DNA from: CAZOWM01 sp964583615
GTDB lineage: Bacteria; Spirochaetota; B62-G9; DRHN01
Assembly: GCA_964583615.1 (NCBI GenBank)
Contig: CAZOWM010000005.1
Location: 39,369 to 103,368, forward strand
Direction of reading: 5' to 3'
Length of the DNA: 64,000 bases
In this document: positions 7,687 to 17,082 of the stretch, piece after piece
Position numbering within the stretch: the first letter of the stretch is position 1
Layout of the letters: each line of letters starts with the position of its first letter
Notes under the pieces: model-generated
The model's input: only the letters and a program-made list of their open reading frames with translations
What the model was told of the DNA's origin: nothing
Database searches by the model: none
Translations under genes and position numbers: made by a program

Positions 7687-8559
7687 ATGAACAAAAAAGG
7701 CCAGGTGGTCAGTTACCTGTTCATTCTGCCCGCCTTTCTCCTCGTATTCGTACTGCTGCTCATTCCGATGTTTCAAAACATCTACTACAGTTTTTTCGAT
7801 TGGGACGGGATAAGCGAGCCGATATTCATCGGGTTGAAAAACTACATTTCCTTTTTTTCCGATGAGAATTTTCTTGTTTCATTCAGGAATACGCTTATCT
7901 GGGTGGGATTCACCCTTATCTTTCCCGTCATGGGGGGGCTTCTTATTGCGATATTTGTGAAAGGAATGGTGCTGGAAAAATTTTTTAAGTCCATTTTCTT
8001 TATCCCGCTCACCATATCGTTTGTTGCAACAGGCATCATCTGGACATACATGTTCAGCAAGGAACTTGGTGTTCTGAACAATCTTTTCAATGTCTTCGGT
8101 ATCAAACGGAGCGTGTCGTGGCTTACAGGAGTCCCGCTGAATACGTTTTCACTTCTTATTGCATGGACATGGCAGCAGCTCGGGGTGAATATGGTGCTGT
8201 TTCTCATGGGCCTTGCAACTATTCCGGAAGAGCCAATTGAGGCAGCGGTGATCGACGGCGCGAACAAATGGCAGACTTTTGTGTATGTCACATTTCCAAT
8301 GCTGCGTCCCATCACCACCATCGTCATCACCATGGCAATGGTGAATTCATTCAAGGCATTCGATATAATCTACGTAATGACTCGCGGAGGGCCCTACAGG
8401 TCTTCGGAAACCCTTGCAGTCACGATGTTCAGGGAAACATTCACGCTGTTCAGGATGGGGTATGGGGCGGCGATTTCCGTGCTCCTTTCAATTATTGTCA
8501 TTGCTGTATCTGCCATTTACATAAAAAGAATGGCGAGAAAGGAACTTCAGTATTATTGA
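7687..8559 (+). CDS. Sugar ABC transporter permease, MalF type
   Basis: 290 residues, six predicted membrane helices, first at YLFILPAFLLVFVLLLIPMF. The EAA loop that docks on the ATPase reads EAAVIDGANKWQTFVYVTFP near residues 185-204. A C-terminal FKAFDIIYVMTRGGP motif is standard for MalF/UgpA proteins. It is followed 12 bp later by the MalG-type partner. No ATPase gene is adjacent. Confidence 0.94.
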   Translation: MNKKGQVVSYLFILPAFLLVFVLLLIPMFQNIYYSFFDWDGISEPIFIGLKNYISFFSDENFLVSFRNTLIWVGFTLIFPVMGGLLIAIFVKGMVLEKFFKSIFFIPLTISFVATGIIWTYMFSKELGVLNNLFNVFGIKRSVSWLTGVPLNTFSLLIAWTWQQLGVNMVLFLMGLATIPEEPIEAAVIDGANKWQTFVYVTFPMLRPITTIVITMAMVNSFKAFDIIYVMTRGGPYRSSETLAVTMFRETFTLFRMGYGAAISVLLSIIVIAVSAIYIKRMARKELQYY

Positions 8560-8571
8560 GGCAGAAGTGGT

Positions 8572-9402
8572 ATGAGGGCGAATCCGGGAAAAATTCCGCT
8601 GTACGTCGTAGTGGTCGCGCTTGTACTGCTCTGGCTTCTTCCGGTGTGGACGACGTTTCTCGTGTCGTTTAAAAGCGCTGAGGATTTTCTCGAACAGGAG
8701 TTTTACCAGCTTCCCACAAAGGTGTCATTTTTCGAGAACCTGATCAATGCGCTGGACAAATACAACCTCCACAAACATTTTCTCAATTCCTTCATTTATG
8801 CGACCGTTGGTGCGGGAATCGCCATCATCACCGCTTCTATGGCGGGTTTTAGTATTATCCGCCTGAAGCCGAAATTCAATTTTCTTCTCTTTCTCATCAT
8901 TTACAGCGGTACGCTTTTCCCTTTTCAGATGTACCTCATTCCTGTGTACAAATTCTTCAATTCCATCGCGCTCTACGACACGCGAATAGGAATGATACTT
9001 ATCTATGCGGCCATCTGTATCCCTTTCAGCCTGTTCGTGTACAGGGGATTTTACACGACGATTCCGAAAGAGATAGAGGATGCCGCGAAGATCGACGGGT
9101 GCGGCCCGATGAAATCATTTTTATACATCTTTCTGCCCCAGTCCATTCCCCCCACCGCGGTCGTGGCTCTCTTCCAGTGGACATGGATATGGAACGACCT
9201 TCTGTTCGGAATGGTACTCACCCGTTCCCAGGAGGTGAGGCCCATCATGGTTGCGCTTGCGTCGATGTCCGGCTACGCTGGAGGAACCATTCCCCTTATT
9301 ATGACGGGTGTTATTTTCACCTCCGTTCCCACGATCGTACTGTTTGTTGTGCTGAGGAGGTTTTTTATCTCCGGTATGGTGCTCTCGATTTCAGGAGAGT
9401 AG
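8572..9402 (+). CDS. Sugar ABC transporter permease, MalG type
   Basis: 276 residues with the MalG pattern: first helix VVVALVLLWLLPVWTTFLVSFK, then the periplasmic segment, and an EAA-like loop EDAAKIDGCGPMKSFLYIFLP. It forms the heterodimeric channel with the preceding permease. Ends 83 bp before the convergent site-2 protease gene; no clear terminator is visible between them. Confidence 0.94.
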   Translation: MRANPGKIPLYVVVVALVLLWLLPVWTTFLVSFKSAEDFLEQEFYQLPTKVSFFENLINALDKYNLHKHFLNSFIYATVGAGIAIITASMAGFSIIRLKPKFNFLLFLIIYSGTLFPFQMYLIPVYKFFNSIALYDTRIGMILIYAAICIPFSLFVYRGFYTTIPKEIEDAAKIDGCGPMKSFLYIFLPQSIPPTAVVALFQWTWIWNDLLFGMVLTRSQEVRPIMVALASMSGYAGGTIPLIMTGVIFTSVPTIVLFVVLRRFFISGMVLSISGE

Positions 9403-9485
9403 ATCGGACCTTTGATGATTTTCGGTACTCCGTGTTGAAATCTTCCGTTATTGAGCTCCTTCAAAGACAATGATCGGTGTTTTTC

Positions 9486-10616
9486 TCACTCATCTTCGAG
9501 CTCCATCCTGAGGGACACATATTCGAGCAGGTCTTTCAGGGCGATCACGCCCTCGAGAGCACCATTTCGCGTGACCATGAGCCTCGATTGTCCTGACCTG
9601 CTCATCAGCCTGAGCACTTCTGCTGCATCTGTGCCCGCCTCGACGCTGTTGTCTTTTGAACAATTCACTGCAATTTGGGACACGGGAGTTTTTCCCCACT
9701 CGCTTTTTGGTAAAGATGTGAGCGTTTTCGTCGTGACACCCCCCACGAGCTTTCCGCCCTCAACGATAGGGAAGAGCTTGAAATGATACTGGTAGATGTA
9801 GTTTTCCACGAGCTCGCGTACAGAGATCGATGAAGGGACCGAGACCGGGTTTTTTTTCATGAAGCGGTCGACCTTCTGGCCTGCAAGTGCATTCTTGATC
9901 AACAGCTGTTTGTAGGATGCGCGTGCAGCATTATTGAGAAAAAGGCCAATGAGAAACCACCACATACCTGCGATGAAGTTTGCCAGAAAAAGGCTTATCA
10001 CTCCGAAACCGATAAGCAGAAAGCCGAAAACACGTCCGATCGTGGAGGTGATTTTGGTAGCGCGCACAAGGTCGTTGTTCGAGTTCCAGATGATCGATCT
10101 CAGGACTCTTCCGCCGTCCAGTGGAAAGGCAGGGATAAAGTTGAATGCTGCGAGCATGCCGTTCATGAATGCGATGTAGCGCAGCACTCCGAACACGGAG
10201 GTCGGAGCGTTCCCATTTCGAGCAAGGATGCTCAGGCCAAAGAATAGCAGTCCGAGCACTACGCTCATTGCAGGTCCCGCGACCGCCATTGAAAGTTCCG
10301 CTTTCGGGCTCGGGGGCTCATCTTCCATTTCGGCAACTCCGCCGAATAAAAAGAGCGTGATACCCTTCATTGGTATTCCGTACCGGCGCGCGATGATGGA
10401 ATGGGAAAACTCATGCAGCACGATTGATATGAACAGGCCCGCTGCCGACACAAAACCCATAATCCAGTAGGTCACGGTCGGAAGATTTTTGTACGCACTC
10501 GGGAAAAATCCGGATGCGAGCGACCACGTAACGAGCACAAAAATGAAAAACCAGCTTATATCTATTCTGACTTTGAAACCGAGAATCTTGAACAACTGAA
10601 ACTTTTTTACAAACAT
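9486..10616 (-). CDS. Site-2 protease family membrane metalloprotease (M50B) with CBS domains
   Basis: 376 residues. HEFSH (68-72) is the HExxH zinc motif inside a membrane helix, and FPLDGGR (about residue 175) supplies the third, aspartate, ligand. Five or six hydrophobic segments span residues 15-225. The C-terminal third (about 240-370) is a pair of CBS domains, which in this family may sense adenine nucleotides. Members cleave membrane-bound substrates such as anti-sigma factors; no such substrate is encoded next to it. The monocistronic setting leaves its target open. Confidence 0.93.
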   Translation of the reverse strand: MFVKKFQLFKILGFKVRIDISWFFIFVLVTWSLASGFFPSAYKNLPTVTYWIMGFVSAAGLFISIVLHEFSHSIIARRYGIPMKGITLFLFGGVAEMEDEPPSPKAELSMAVAGPAMSVVLGLLFFGLSILARNGNAPTSVFGVLRYIAFMNGMLAAFNFIPAFPLDGGRVLRSIIWNSNNDLVRATKITSTIGRVFGFLLIGFGVISLFLANFIAGMWWFLIGLFLNNAARASYKQLLIKNALAGQKVDRFMKKNPVSVPSSISVRELVENYIYQYHFKLFPIVEGGKLVGGVTTKTLTSLPKSEWGKTPVSQIAVNCSKDNSVEAGTDAAEVLRLMSRSGQSRLMVTRNGALEGVIALKDLLEYVSLRMELEDE

Positions 10617-10814
10617 CTTCTCTTTTTCCCTCGCGATTTTTTATGATGGATTCAAAAACTGTACCCCATAAACTTATCTTGTATATACATTGCCGCCTCA
10701 AAGAAAAAAAGGAAATAGGAAAAATGGAGTATGTGAAGAAGCGTTGCAGCACACCGCCTCTGAAAATAAAGCTCTCATCCGAAGAAAGGGGTGCGAACAG
10801 TAGAGCGTTTCACA

Positions 10815-12008
10815 TTACCTCGCAAGCTCGTTGAGCGCATACACAAGCACATCCGGTTCTGACACGAATACCGCACGAGGGCACACAGCCATCACTTTTT
10901 TTTGCAGGGCGTGATCTTCACTCACGAAAAGTGCAAAGGTTTCATCATTTGTTTCTACCGCGGCCTCCACCATAGGCACGTCTGAAAAAGTGTCGCCGCA
11001 GATGAGATTTGCACCCTCATTCAGAAGAAGCGGCACATCCCGGTTGAGGAACCTCACCCCGTTCCCCTTGTCGAAATCCTTCAGAGTCCCATATTTTTCG
11101 TCCGTGACAGTGAGGATGATCTCTATGTCCTTTCCCGTGTCCTCAATCCTGAAAAAGTTTTGTCCCGGGTCAGCCTCGCGCACAAGCGCCTTTACTCTTC
11201 TCAGGAATATTTGGGATTCGTTTTCCGGAATGCTTTCGTTGATATCCTGCCTGCTCACCGTGGTCTGTCCGAATTTGAACTGCAGCCCGGAACCGATCAG
11301 CGAAAACGGTTCATAGCGGGGATTTTTCAGGAGATCGGCCAGTCTAGTGTTTAGAAGATGGAGTTTATTCTGTTTTTCGGGTTCAATCGGGAACCTGTGG
11401 TACCTGTTCTGAATATCCATATATTCTCTCCCCTTGGACCCTGCGTATATGTATGTGCTTGATGGGAAAACGCTGATGTCCACTAGCCCCAGGTTCCGGA
11501 GTGGAGCCGAGCTCAACAGCACGGAGCGTTCGGAGCAATTGCGAGCAAAACGCGTGAGAAAAAGAGCGTTGTACGCGGACTGAACGGAGGATCTGTACCT
11601 TCCGCAGTAGTTGTTCACTGTCCCGTCTCTATCGGTGATGAAGTTTAAAAACCGTTTTCCCCGAAGCGCCTCGATCGTGTTTCTGACTTCACTGTGAAAA
11701 CCAGGATGAAGGTCTTCGAGGTACACTGCAAATTCGTCTTCCGGGTGCTCGATGAAGAAGATATCCTTTTTCAACTCTTCGATCTCGTAGGTCAGGTCCA
11801 GTTTCATGGTTTTGTGTTCTGTATAAAAAAGCTCAAACCCGCCGTCCGTCCTGGGGATCGAGAGAATCTGCTCGAGTGTCTGTTTGAGATAATTTCCGAG
11901 CTTCACGGGCACAGGACTTTTTTCAAGAAGATGGCATACGATCATCCGCCTGTATTCAACAGTCGAGCTCATGGCTGAGTAGAATGCGTTCAAGGTTTTG
12001 ATTGACAT
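10815..12008 (-). CDS. HAD-superfamily hydrolase, trehalose-phosphatase-like
   Basis: 397 residues. HAD motif I is LNFITDRDGT with nucleophile D126 and acid/base D128; motif IV is CGDTFSDVPMVEA near residue 340. The ~110-residue N-terminal extension before motif I has no recognised fold. The late type-II-like cap between motifs resembles trehalose-6-phosphate and sucrose-6-phosphate phosphatases. It is divergent from the phosphoglucomutase-GH65 fusion, so a role in removing phosphate from a disaccharide phosphate is plausible but not shown. The start ATG at 12008 follows GGGGAGAATAT. Confidence 0.75.
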   Translation of the reverse strand: MSIKTLNAFYSAMSSTVEYRRMIVCHLLEKSPVPVKLGNYLKQTLEQILSIPRTDGGFELFYTEHKTMKLDLTYEIEELKKDIFFIEHPEDEFAVYLEDLHPGFHSEVRNTIEALRGKRFLNFITDRDGTVNNYCGRYRSSVQSAYNALFLTRFARNCSERSVLLSSAPLRNLGLVDISVFPSSTYIYAGSKGREYMDIQNRYHRFPIEPEKQNKLHLLNTRLADLLKNPRYEPFSLIGSGLQFKFGQTTVSRQDINESIPENESQIFLRRVKALVREADPGQNFFRIEDTGKDIEIILTVTDEKYGTLKDFDKGNGVRFLNRDVPLLLNEGANLICGDTFSDVPMVEAAVETNDETFALFVSEDHALQKKVMAVCPRAVFVSEPDVLVYALNELAR

Positions 12009-12280
12009 ATATTCTCCCCTGTGTTTGTATGGCAGTCGATGTGGTGTATTGTTTTTTCACTAATCTATCCACACAGCGGGGATTTATCAATCCATAACCG
12101 ATATTTGCAAAAGCTTATATACTCCCTGGATAATGTGATATACTTTTCTAAGAGGGTGAAGTAGTGATAAAAAAATCTTCACTCTTTCATACGAATTGAC
12201 AATATTAAAAAAAATGATCCGGAATACTGTCGATAAAAGGATAGAAAAAATATCTGCTGCACGAGGGAGGCACGATACGC

Positions 12281-15200
12281 ATGGATAGATGCAGGGGAGC
12301 GATATTCGATCTCGATGGTGTCATAACACAAACTGCACGTGTACATTTTCAGGCCTGGAAAACTGTTTTCGATGACTACCTTAGGAATCTGTCGAGAGCA
12401 AACGAAGAAGAATGGGAACCTTTCACCTATGAAACCGATTACCTTCCTTATGTCGACGGGAAGCCGCGATATCAGGGTGTAAAATCCTTCCTCGATTCAC
12501 GAGACATATCCATCCCCTATGGAGAGCCATCCGATAGTCCGGACAAAGAAACGATGTGCGCAATCGGTAACCGGAAAAATGACCTTTTCCGAAAGCTTGT
12601 CTCCGAGGGACAAGTGGATGTGTATCAATCCACGCTTTCCCTTGTCAAAGAGCTCAAGGGCAGCGGTGTGAAGGTCGGAGTTGCTTCGTCGAGCCGGAAT
12701 TGCAACTTTATCCTTGAAAAAGCCTCAATGCTTGATCTTTTTGAAACCGTCATCGATGGAACAACATCGAAAGAGTTCGGGCTGAGAGGCAAACCTGCAC
12801 CCGACATTTTTACTGTTGCAGCAGGCAATCTGGGACTGCACCCAAGCGATTGTTTGATGGTAGAAGATTCGATTGCCGGGGTGAAAGCCGGGAAAAACGG
12901 CAACTTCGCTCTCGTGATCGGTATCGCGCGAAACGAAAACCGGCATGATCTTCTAATCAACGGGGCGGATATCGTAGTCCGGGACCTTCAGGATCTCAGT
13001 CTGCAGGTCATCGAGAACTGGTTTAAGAAAGGGCTCGGGGAAAACAACTGGCATCTCACTTACTACGGATTCAATCCGGGCGATGAAAAGCTTCGTGAAA
13101 CGCTTACCACCGTGGGAAACGGGTACTTTGCCACCAGAGGGTGTTTCGAAGGAGAGTCTGCTGACGAGGTGGTTCACTACCCGGGAACGTACATCGCAGG
13201 AGTCTATAACAAGCTCCCGAGTAATGTGTACCGAAGAACCGTGTACAACAACGATTTTGTCAACTGCCCCAACTGGCTTCCGATTGAATTCAGGATCGAC
13301 GATTCGGATTTTATACACCTCACAGATGTCGACATACTCTATTACGAGCACGATCTCGACATGAAAAATGCCGTGATGAGCAGGGCGATTCTCCTAAAAG
13401 ACGATCAAGGAAGGGTGACCGAGATTAGAAGTGAGAGAATTGCGAGCATGGACAATCCACACCTCGCGGGTATACGCTACAGCGTAACGCCAAAAAATTA
13501 TTCGGGAAAGGTTACGCTGAGATCGACAATTGACGGGACGGTTATCAACTACGGTGTCCCTCGTTACCGGGAGCTGAACTCCAAACACCTTTCCCCGATA
13601 TCCGTGGTAAAGGAACAGGGAGGATTGAGCATACTGGTGAGGACCTCGACCTCCAAGGTCAATATATGCATGCATGCAAAAACGATTCTTTCCAGAAACG
13701 GCACACCACTGGATACCGAAAAGGATGTCTATAAGGACATGGGATATATTTCAGAAAGCTACACCTTCAGTGCACAGGAGGAAGAAACATATACGCTCGA
13801 AAAGCTCGTCAGTATCTGCACCTCGAAAGACCGTGATATCGACGGTGATCCAGAGGAGGCGTCACTGGAGATGCTTCAAGAAACCGGCTCATTTGACGGT
13901 TTATACGAAAAGCACAGAGACGCCTGGAAAAAGCTGTGGGAGCTCGCTGATTTTGAGATTGAAGGTGACAGATTTGCGCAGAAGGTGATACATCTCCACA
14001 TCTATCACCTCCTTGTTACTGGTTCTCCGAATAACACCAAAATTGACGCAGGGATTCCGGCACGTGGACTCCACGGCGAAGCGTACAGAGGCCACATTTT
14101 CTGGGACGAGCTGTTCGTTATGCCTTTTTACAATTTGCATTTCCCGGAAGTCGCACGTTCATTTCTGATGTACAGGTACAGAAGGCTCGATGCGGCGCGT
14201 GAGTACGCACGTGAAAACAGATACAGCGGAGCGATCTATCCGTGGCAGTCAGCAGATGATGGAAAAGAGGAGACGCAGGTCGTGCATTTTAACCCGCGTT
14301 CAGGAAAGTGGGGCCCTGATCTGAGCAGACTTCAGCGACACGTATCAATCGCAGTGGCATATAATGTGTGGGAATATTATTACTGCACCAATGATCTTGA
14401 TTTTCTCCACGACTACGGAGCAGAAATATTGGTGGAGGTTACCCGTTTCTATGCGAGCATCGCACGTTACAGCAAACGTGACGGCCGGTATCACATATCA
14501 GGCATAATGGGTCCGGATGAATTTCACGAGAAATACCCCCAGGCAAAGAAGGGCGGGCTTACCGACAATGCATACACGAACATCATGGCATGCTGGCTCA
14601 TACACAAGACAATCGAAACATTGGAGCATGTTCCGGATACTGTGGTACACCAGTTGGAGCAAAAGATCGGATTCAGAATCCAGGAGATGGAGAAGTGGAG
14701 GGATATCGAAAAAAAGATGAACGTTGTCATCGATGATGATGTGCTCGAACAGTTTGACGGGTTTATGGATCTTCTGGAGGTTGACTGGGACTATTTCCGT
14801 GAGAAATACGATGATATTCACAGAATGGACAGGATCATCAAAGCAGAGGGGGATTCACCGGATAGGTATCAGGTCATAAAACAGGCGGATACGTTGATGC
14901 TCTTCTATCTTCTCTCACCAGGTCAGGTTGTGCATATACTCAATATTATGGGGTATGATGTCGGAGGTGAGCAGGAGTTCGTGAAGAAGAATTATGACTA
15001 TTACATCGAAAGAACGAGCCATGGCTCAACCCTGAGCCTTGTCGTGCATTCGGCCATTCTGAAATATATTACCTCCCACAAGAAGGATATGTGGAACAGA
15101 TTTGTGCTGGCTTTGGAAAGTGACATTTATGATACCCAGGGCGGTACGACTGCAGAGGCGATCCATTGCGGAGTAATGGGAGGAACGCTCGACATACTCT

Positions 15201-15466
15201 TCAAGGGATTTGCGGGCATAAACATATTCAAAGACTACATTCAGATTAATCCCGATCTGCCGTCGCACTGGCGATCACTGTCTTTCAAGGTGGTGCTCCG
15301 GAACTGTCTGCTTCAGATGAAGATTGCACAAAAAGCAGTGGAAGTTGCGTATATTGACGGGGAGGACAGTTCTGTAACCGCAGTGGTGTACGGAAATCGA
15401 TACGAAATTGGAAAACAAGACACGCTCGTCGTGAAAGAAGACGAGGCATTTACAGGTTCAGAGTAA
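12281..15466 (+). CDS. Fusion of beta-phosphoglucomutase (HAD) and GH65 glycoside phosphorylase
   Basis: 1061 residues. Residues 1-245 are a HAD mutase: AIFDLDGVI with nucleophile D10 and D12, VASSS, and VEDSIAGV. Residues 260-1050 are a GH65 disaccharide phosphorylase with LHGEAYRGHIFWDE and the catalytic acid E747 in GPDEFHE. GH65 enzymes split trehalose, kojibiose, nigerose or maltose with phosphate, giving glucose plus beta-glucose-1-phosphate, which the fused mutase turns into glucose-6-phosphate. Which disaccharide cannot be told from sequence alone. GGGAGG lies 10 nt before the ATG. Glucose-6-phosphate would feed zwf and tal-pgi at 37-42 kb. Confidence 0.93.
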   Translation: MDRCRGAIFDLDGVITQTARVHFQAWKTVFDDYLRNLSRANEEEWEPFTYETDYLPYVDGKPRYQGVKSFLDSRDISIPYGEPSDSPDKETMCAIGNRKNDLFRKLVSEGQVDVYQSTLSLVKELKGSGVKVGVASSSRNCNFILEKASMLDLFETVIDGTTSKEFGLRGKPAPDIFTVAAGNLGLHPSDCLMVEDSIAGVKAGKNGNFALVIGIARNENRHDLLINGADIVVRDLQDLSLQVIENWFKKGLGENNWHLTYYGFNPGDEKLRETLTTVGNGYFATRGCFEGESADEVVHYPGTYIAGVYNKLPSNVYRRTVYNNDFVNCPNWLPIEFRIDDSDFIHLTDVDILYYEHDLDMKNAVMSRAILLKDDQGRVTEIRSERIASMDNPHLAGIRYSVTPKNYSGKVTLRSTIDGTVINYGVPRYRELNSKHLSPISVVKEQGGLSILVRTSTSKVNICMHAKTILSRNGTPLDTEKDVYKDMGYISESYTFSAQEEETYTLEKLVSICTSKDRDIDGDPEEASLEMLQETGSFDGLYEKHRDAWKKLWELADFEIEGDRFAQKVIHLHIYHLLVTGSPNNTKIDAGIPARGLHGEAYRGHIFWDELFVMPFYNLHFPEVARSFLMYRYRRLDAAREYARENRYSGAIYPWQSADDGKEETQVVHFNPRSGKWGPDLSRLQRHVSIAVAYNVWEYYYCTNDLDFLHDYGAEILVEVTRFYASIARYSKRDGRYHISGIMGPDEFHEKYPQAKKGGLTDNAYTNIMACWLIHKTIETLEHVPDTVVHQLEQKIGFRIQEMEKWRDIEKKMNVVIDDDVLEQFDGFMDLLEVDWDYFREKYDDIHRMDRIIKAEGDSPDRYQVIKQADTLMLFYLLSPGQVVHILNIMGYDVGGEQEFVKKNYDYYIERTSHGSTLSLVVHSAILKYITSHKKDMWNRFVLALESDIYDTQGGTTAEAIHCGVMGGTLDILFKGFAGINIFKDYIQINPDLPSHWRSLSFKVVLRNCLLQMKIAQKAVEVAYIDGEDSSVTAVVYGNRYEIGKQDTLVVKEDEAFTGSE

Positions 15467-15616
15467 TAATTTTTTTCCTCTCGCATAGGTTTTGCCCTGC
15501 TGATTCACACAATCCACAGTTTCTTTTCATGCATCGATATCCACGTGGTTTCACTATTCCTCTTTCCCTCTGAACCGGATAACGATATGGTATCTATGTG
15601 AAGGAAGGATAGGTTT

Positions 15617-15973
15617 ATGAAAAACAAGATACGAATGACAAGACGGGGGTTTCTCAAGTTCGCAGCTGCAGGTTCCGCATTTGTTCTTTCACGCTTGACT
15701 ACACCCTTTTCAATTCAGAGCACTGAGAACGCGAATACCCCTGATAAAAATACACCGCACACACCCGTTCCTGACGTGGACATCATACTGCGGGCCGCAA
15801 GGGAAACGTTCAGCATTCTTCCAGGAAAACCCACTCCAGTGTGGGCATACAGGGGAGAGCTCCTTTCTGGACCTGACGGCACGCTCGCCACTTTCGACGG
15901 ATCATATCTCGGGTCGTTGAGAAAAGTGCCTGAGCGCCTTCTGTATAGAGAGAAAATCCTCAAAAGCATTTGA
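15617..15973 (+). pseudogene. N-terminal remnant of a Tat-exported multicopper oxidase
   Basis: 118 codons. A twin-arginine signal (MTRRGFLKFAAAGSAFVLS) is followed by ILPGKPTPVWAYRGELLSGP and DGSYLG, which resemble the first strand region of multicopper oxidases. No copper-binding HxH motif follows: the frame ends at 15973, long before the ~450-500 residues such enzymes need. No continuation was seen in other frames downstream, where the LacI promoter and gene begin. Most likely a truncated remnant; a small Tat-exported protein is the alternative. Confidence 0.55.
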
Positions 15974-15997
15974 CAGATGCACGGATTATGCTACAAT
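15970..15997 (+). promoter_or_regulatory. Sigma-70-type promoter of the LacI-family gene
   Basis: TTGACA (15970-15975), 16-bp spacer, TACAAT (15992-15997). The -35 box overlaps the stop codon of the oxidase remnant. The leader to the ATG at 16039 is about 35 nt and contains an operator-like site. Confidence 0.75.
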
Positions 15998-16014
15998 CTC
16001 AATGTAATCGATCC

Positions 16015-16028
16015 CGACAACGTTTACC
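16015..16028. promoter_or_regulatory. Possible autoregulatory operator of the LacI-family repressor
   Basis: CGACAACGTTTACC; its complement GGTAAACGTTGTCG matches 11 of 14 positions of TGWAARCGYTWNCW, with the central ACGT core of LacI-family sites. It lies between the -10 box and the start codon, an ideal place for autorepression. The match is inference without binding data. Confidence 0.4.
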
Positions 16029-16038
16029 ATAAGGTCAT

Positions 16039-17055
16039 ATGTACAGAAAAAGCATAAGCCTCAAGGACATCGCCGCAAAAACAGGTTTTTCAATCAAGAC
16101 AGTGTCACGAGCGCTCAACGACCACCCCGATGTGAATGAGACGACCAAGCAGAAAATAATCGATGTTGCGAAAAGATACTCCTATTATCCAAACCTTCTT
16201 GCGAAAAGCCTTCGAACGAGAACGACCTTTACCATCGGGTATATCGTCCCGGATATCACAAACGAATTTTTCGGGAAAGTGGGAATCGTCATAGAAAGAG
16301 AGTTTCGTGTGCGGGGGTACAGTCTGCTGGTCAGCTTCACCGAAGAGTCAGAGGAAAATGAAATCAATTCGTTGAAGCTCCTCTTGTCAAAAAGAGTCGA
16401 CGGAATCGTGCTCGCAACAGTAGGAAGAACGGGTGAATTCCTCAAAGAGGTGATTCATCATTTTCACGTCCCCGTGGTTGTGATCGACAACAAGGAGGAG
16501 GGAATCAGGACAAACCTGGTTATGCACGACAATATGCATGGAGCATACGTGCTCACGCAGCACCTCATAGGGCACGGTCATAGACGAGTTGCCTGCATAA
16601 CCGGCCCCCTTTCCGAGACATCGGGAAGAGACCGCTTGCAGGGGTACAAGAATGCACTTTCAGAGCACGGAATTCACCTCAAGGAAGATCTCATCGAGGT
16701 TTCAAACTGGAGAATCGAAGGCGGCTACAATGCCACGCTGAATCTCTTGAAGCGGAACACACAGGAATTTTCCGCTCTGTTTGTGAGTAATTCCCTCATG
16801 GCGCTCGGCTCATACAAGGCACTGAAAAAGCTTGATTTGAAGATCCCTCAGGATGTTGCATGTGTGTCATTTGACAATTTTGATTTTTCTGAGGTGGTAG
16901 ATCCTCCTCTGACCACACTTGAGAGCGTGGAGGAGGAAGTCGGACAGAAAGCCTCACAAATACTCCTTGAGAAGATAAAGAACAGGGACACAGAAAGTGT
17001 GAGTGAATATTTGGTACAGCCGAAATTGTGCATCAGGAAGTCCTGCGGTTGTTGA
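16039..17055 (+). CDS. LacI-family transcriptional regulator
   Basis: 338 residues. The N-terminal helix-turn-helix (ISLKDIAAKTGFSIKTVSRA) and hinge helix (NLLAKSLRT) define the DNA-binding part, and a periplasmic-binding-protein-like sensor domain follows (IGYIVPDITNEFFGKV; FVSNSLMALG; CVSFDNFDF). The C-terminus ends in CIRKSCGC. It precedes the M24-ABC-UroD-creatininase unit and likely controls it in response to a sugar. AAGG precedes the ATG. Confidence 0.95.
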   Translation: MYRKSISLKDIAAKTGFSIKTVSRALNDHPDVNETTKQKIIDVAKRYSYYPNLLAKSLRTRTTFTIGYIVPDITNEFFGKVGIVIEREFRVRGYSLLVSFTEESEENEINSLKLLLSKRVDGIVLATVGRTGEFLKEVIHHFHVPVVVIDNKEEGIRTNLVMHDNMHGAYVLTQHLIGHGHRRVACITGPLSETSGRDRLQGYKNALSEHGIHLKEDLIEVSNWRIEGGYNATLNLLKRNTQEFSALFVSNSLMALGSYKALKKLDLKIPQDVACVSFDNFDFSEVVDPPLTTLESVEEEVGQKASQILLEKIKNRDTESVSEYLVQPKLCIRKSCGC

Positions 17056-17082
17056 TAAAGATATAAAAAGAGGAGTGAAGAA

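Noticed and set aside
9490..9699. Minus-strand open frame inside the site-2 protease gene
   Set aside because: It is a different-frame shadow of the CBS region with no ribosome-binding site or recognisable features.
10724..10834. 36-codon + strand frame with an AGGAAAT-like site
   Set aside because: It ends inside the 3' end of the HAD gene on the other strand and has no recognisable feature.
12106..12119. TGCAAAAGCTTATA as a LacI-type operator upstream of the GH65 fusion
   Set aside because: It matches 11 of 14 degenerate positions, but the central CG pair of the consensus is broken; expected by chance in a window this size.
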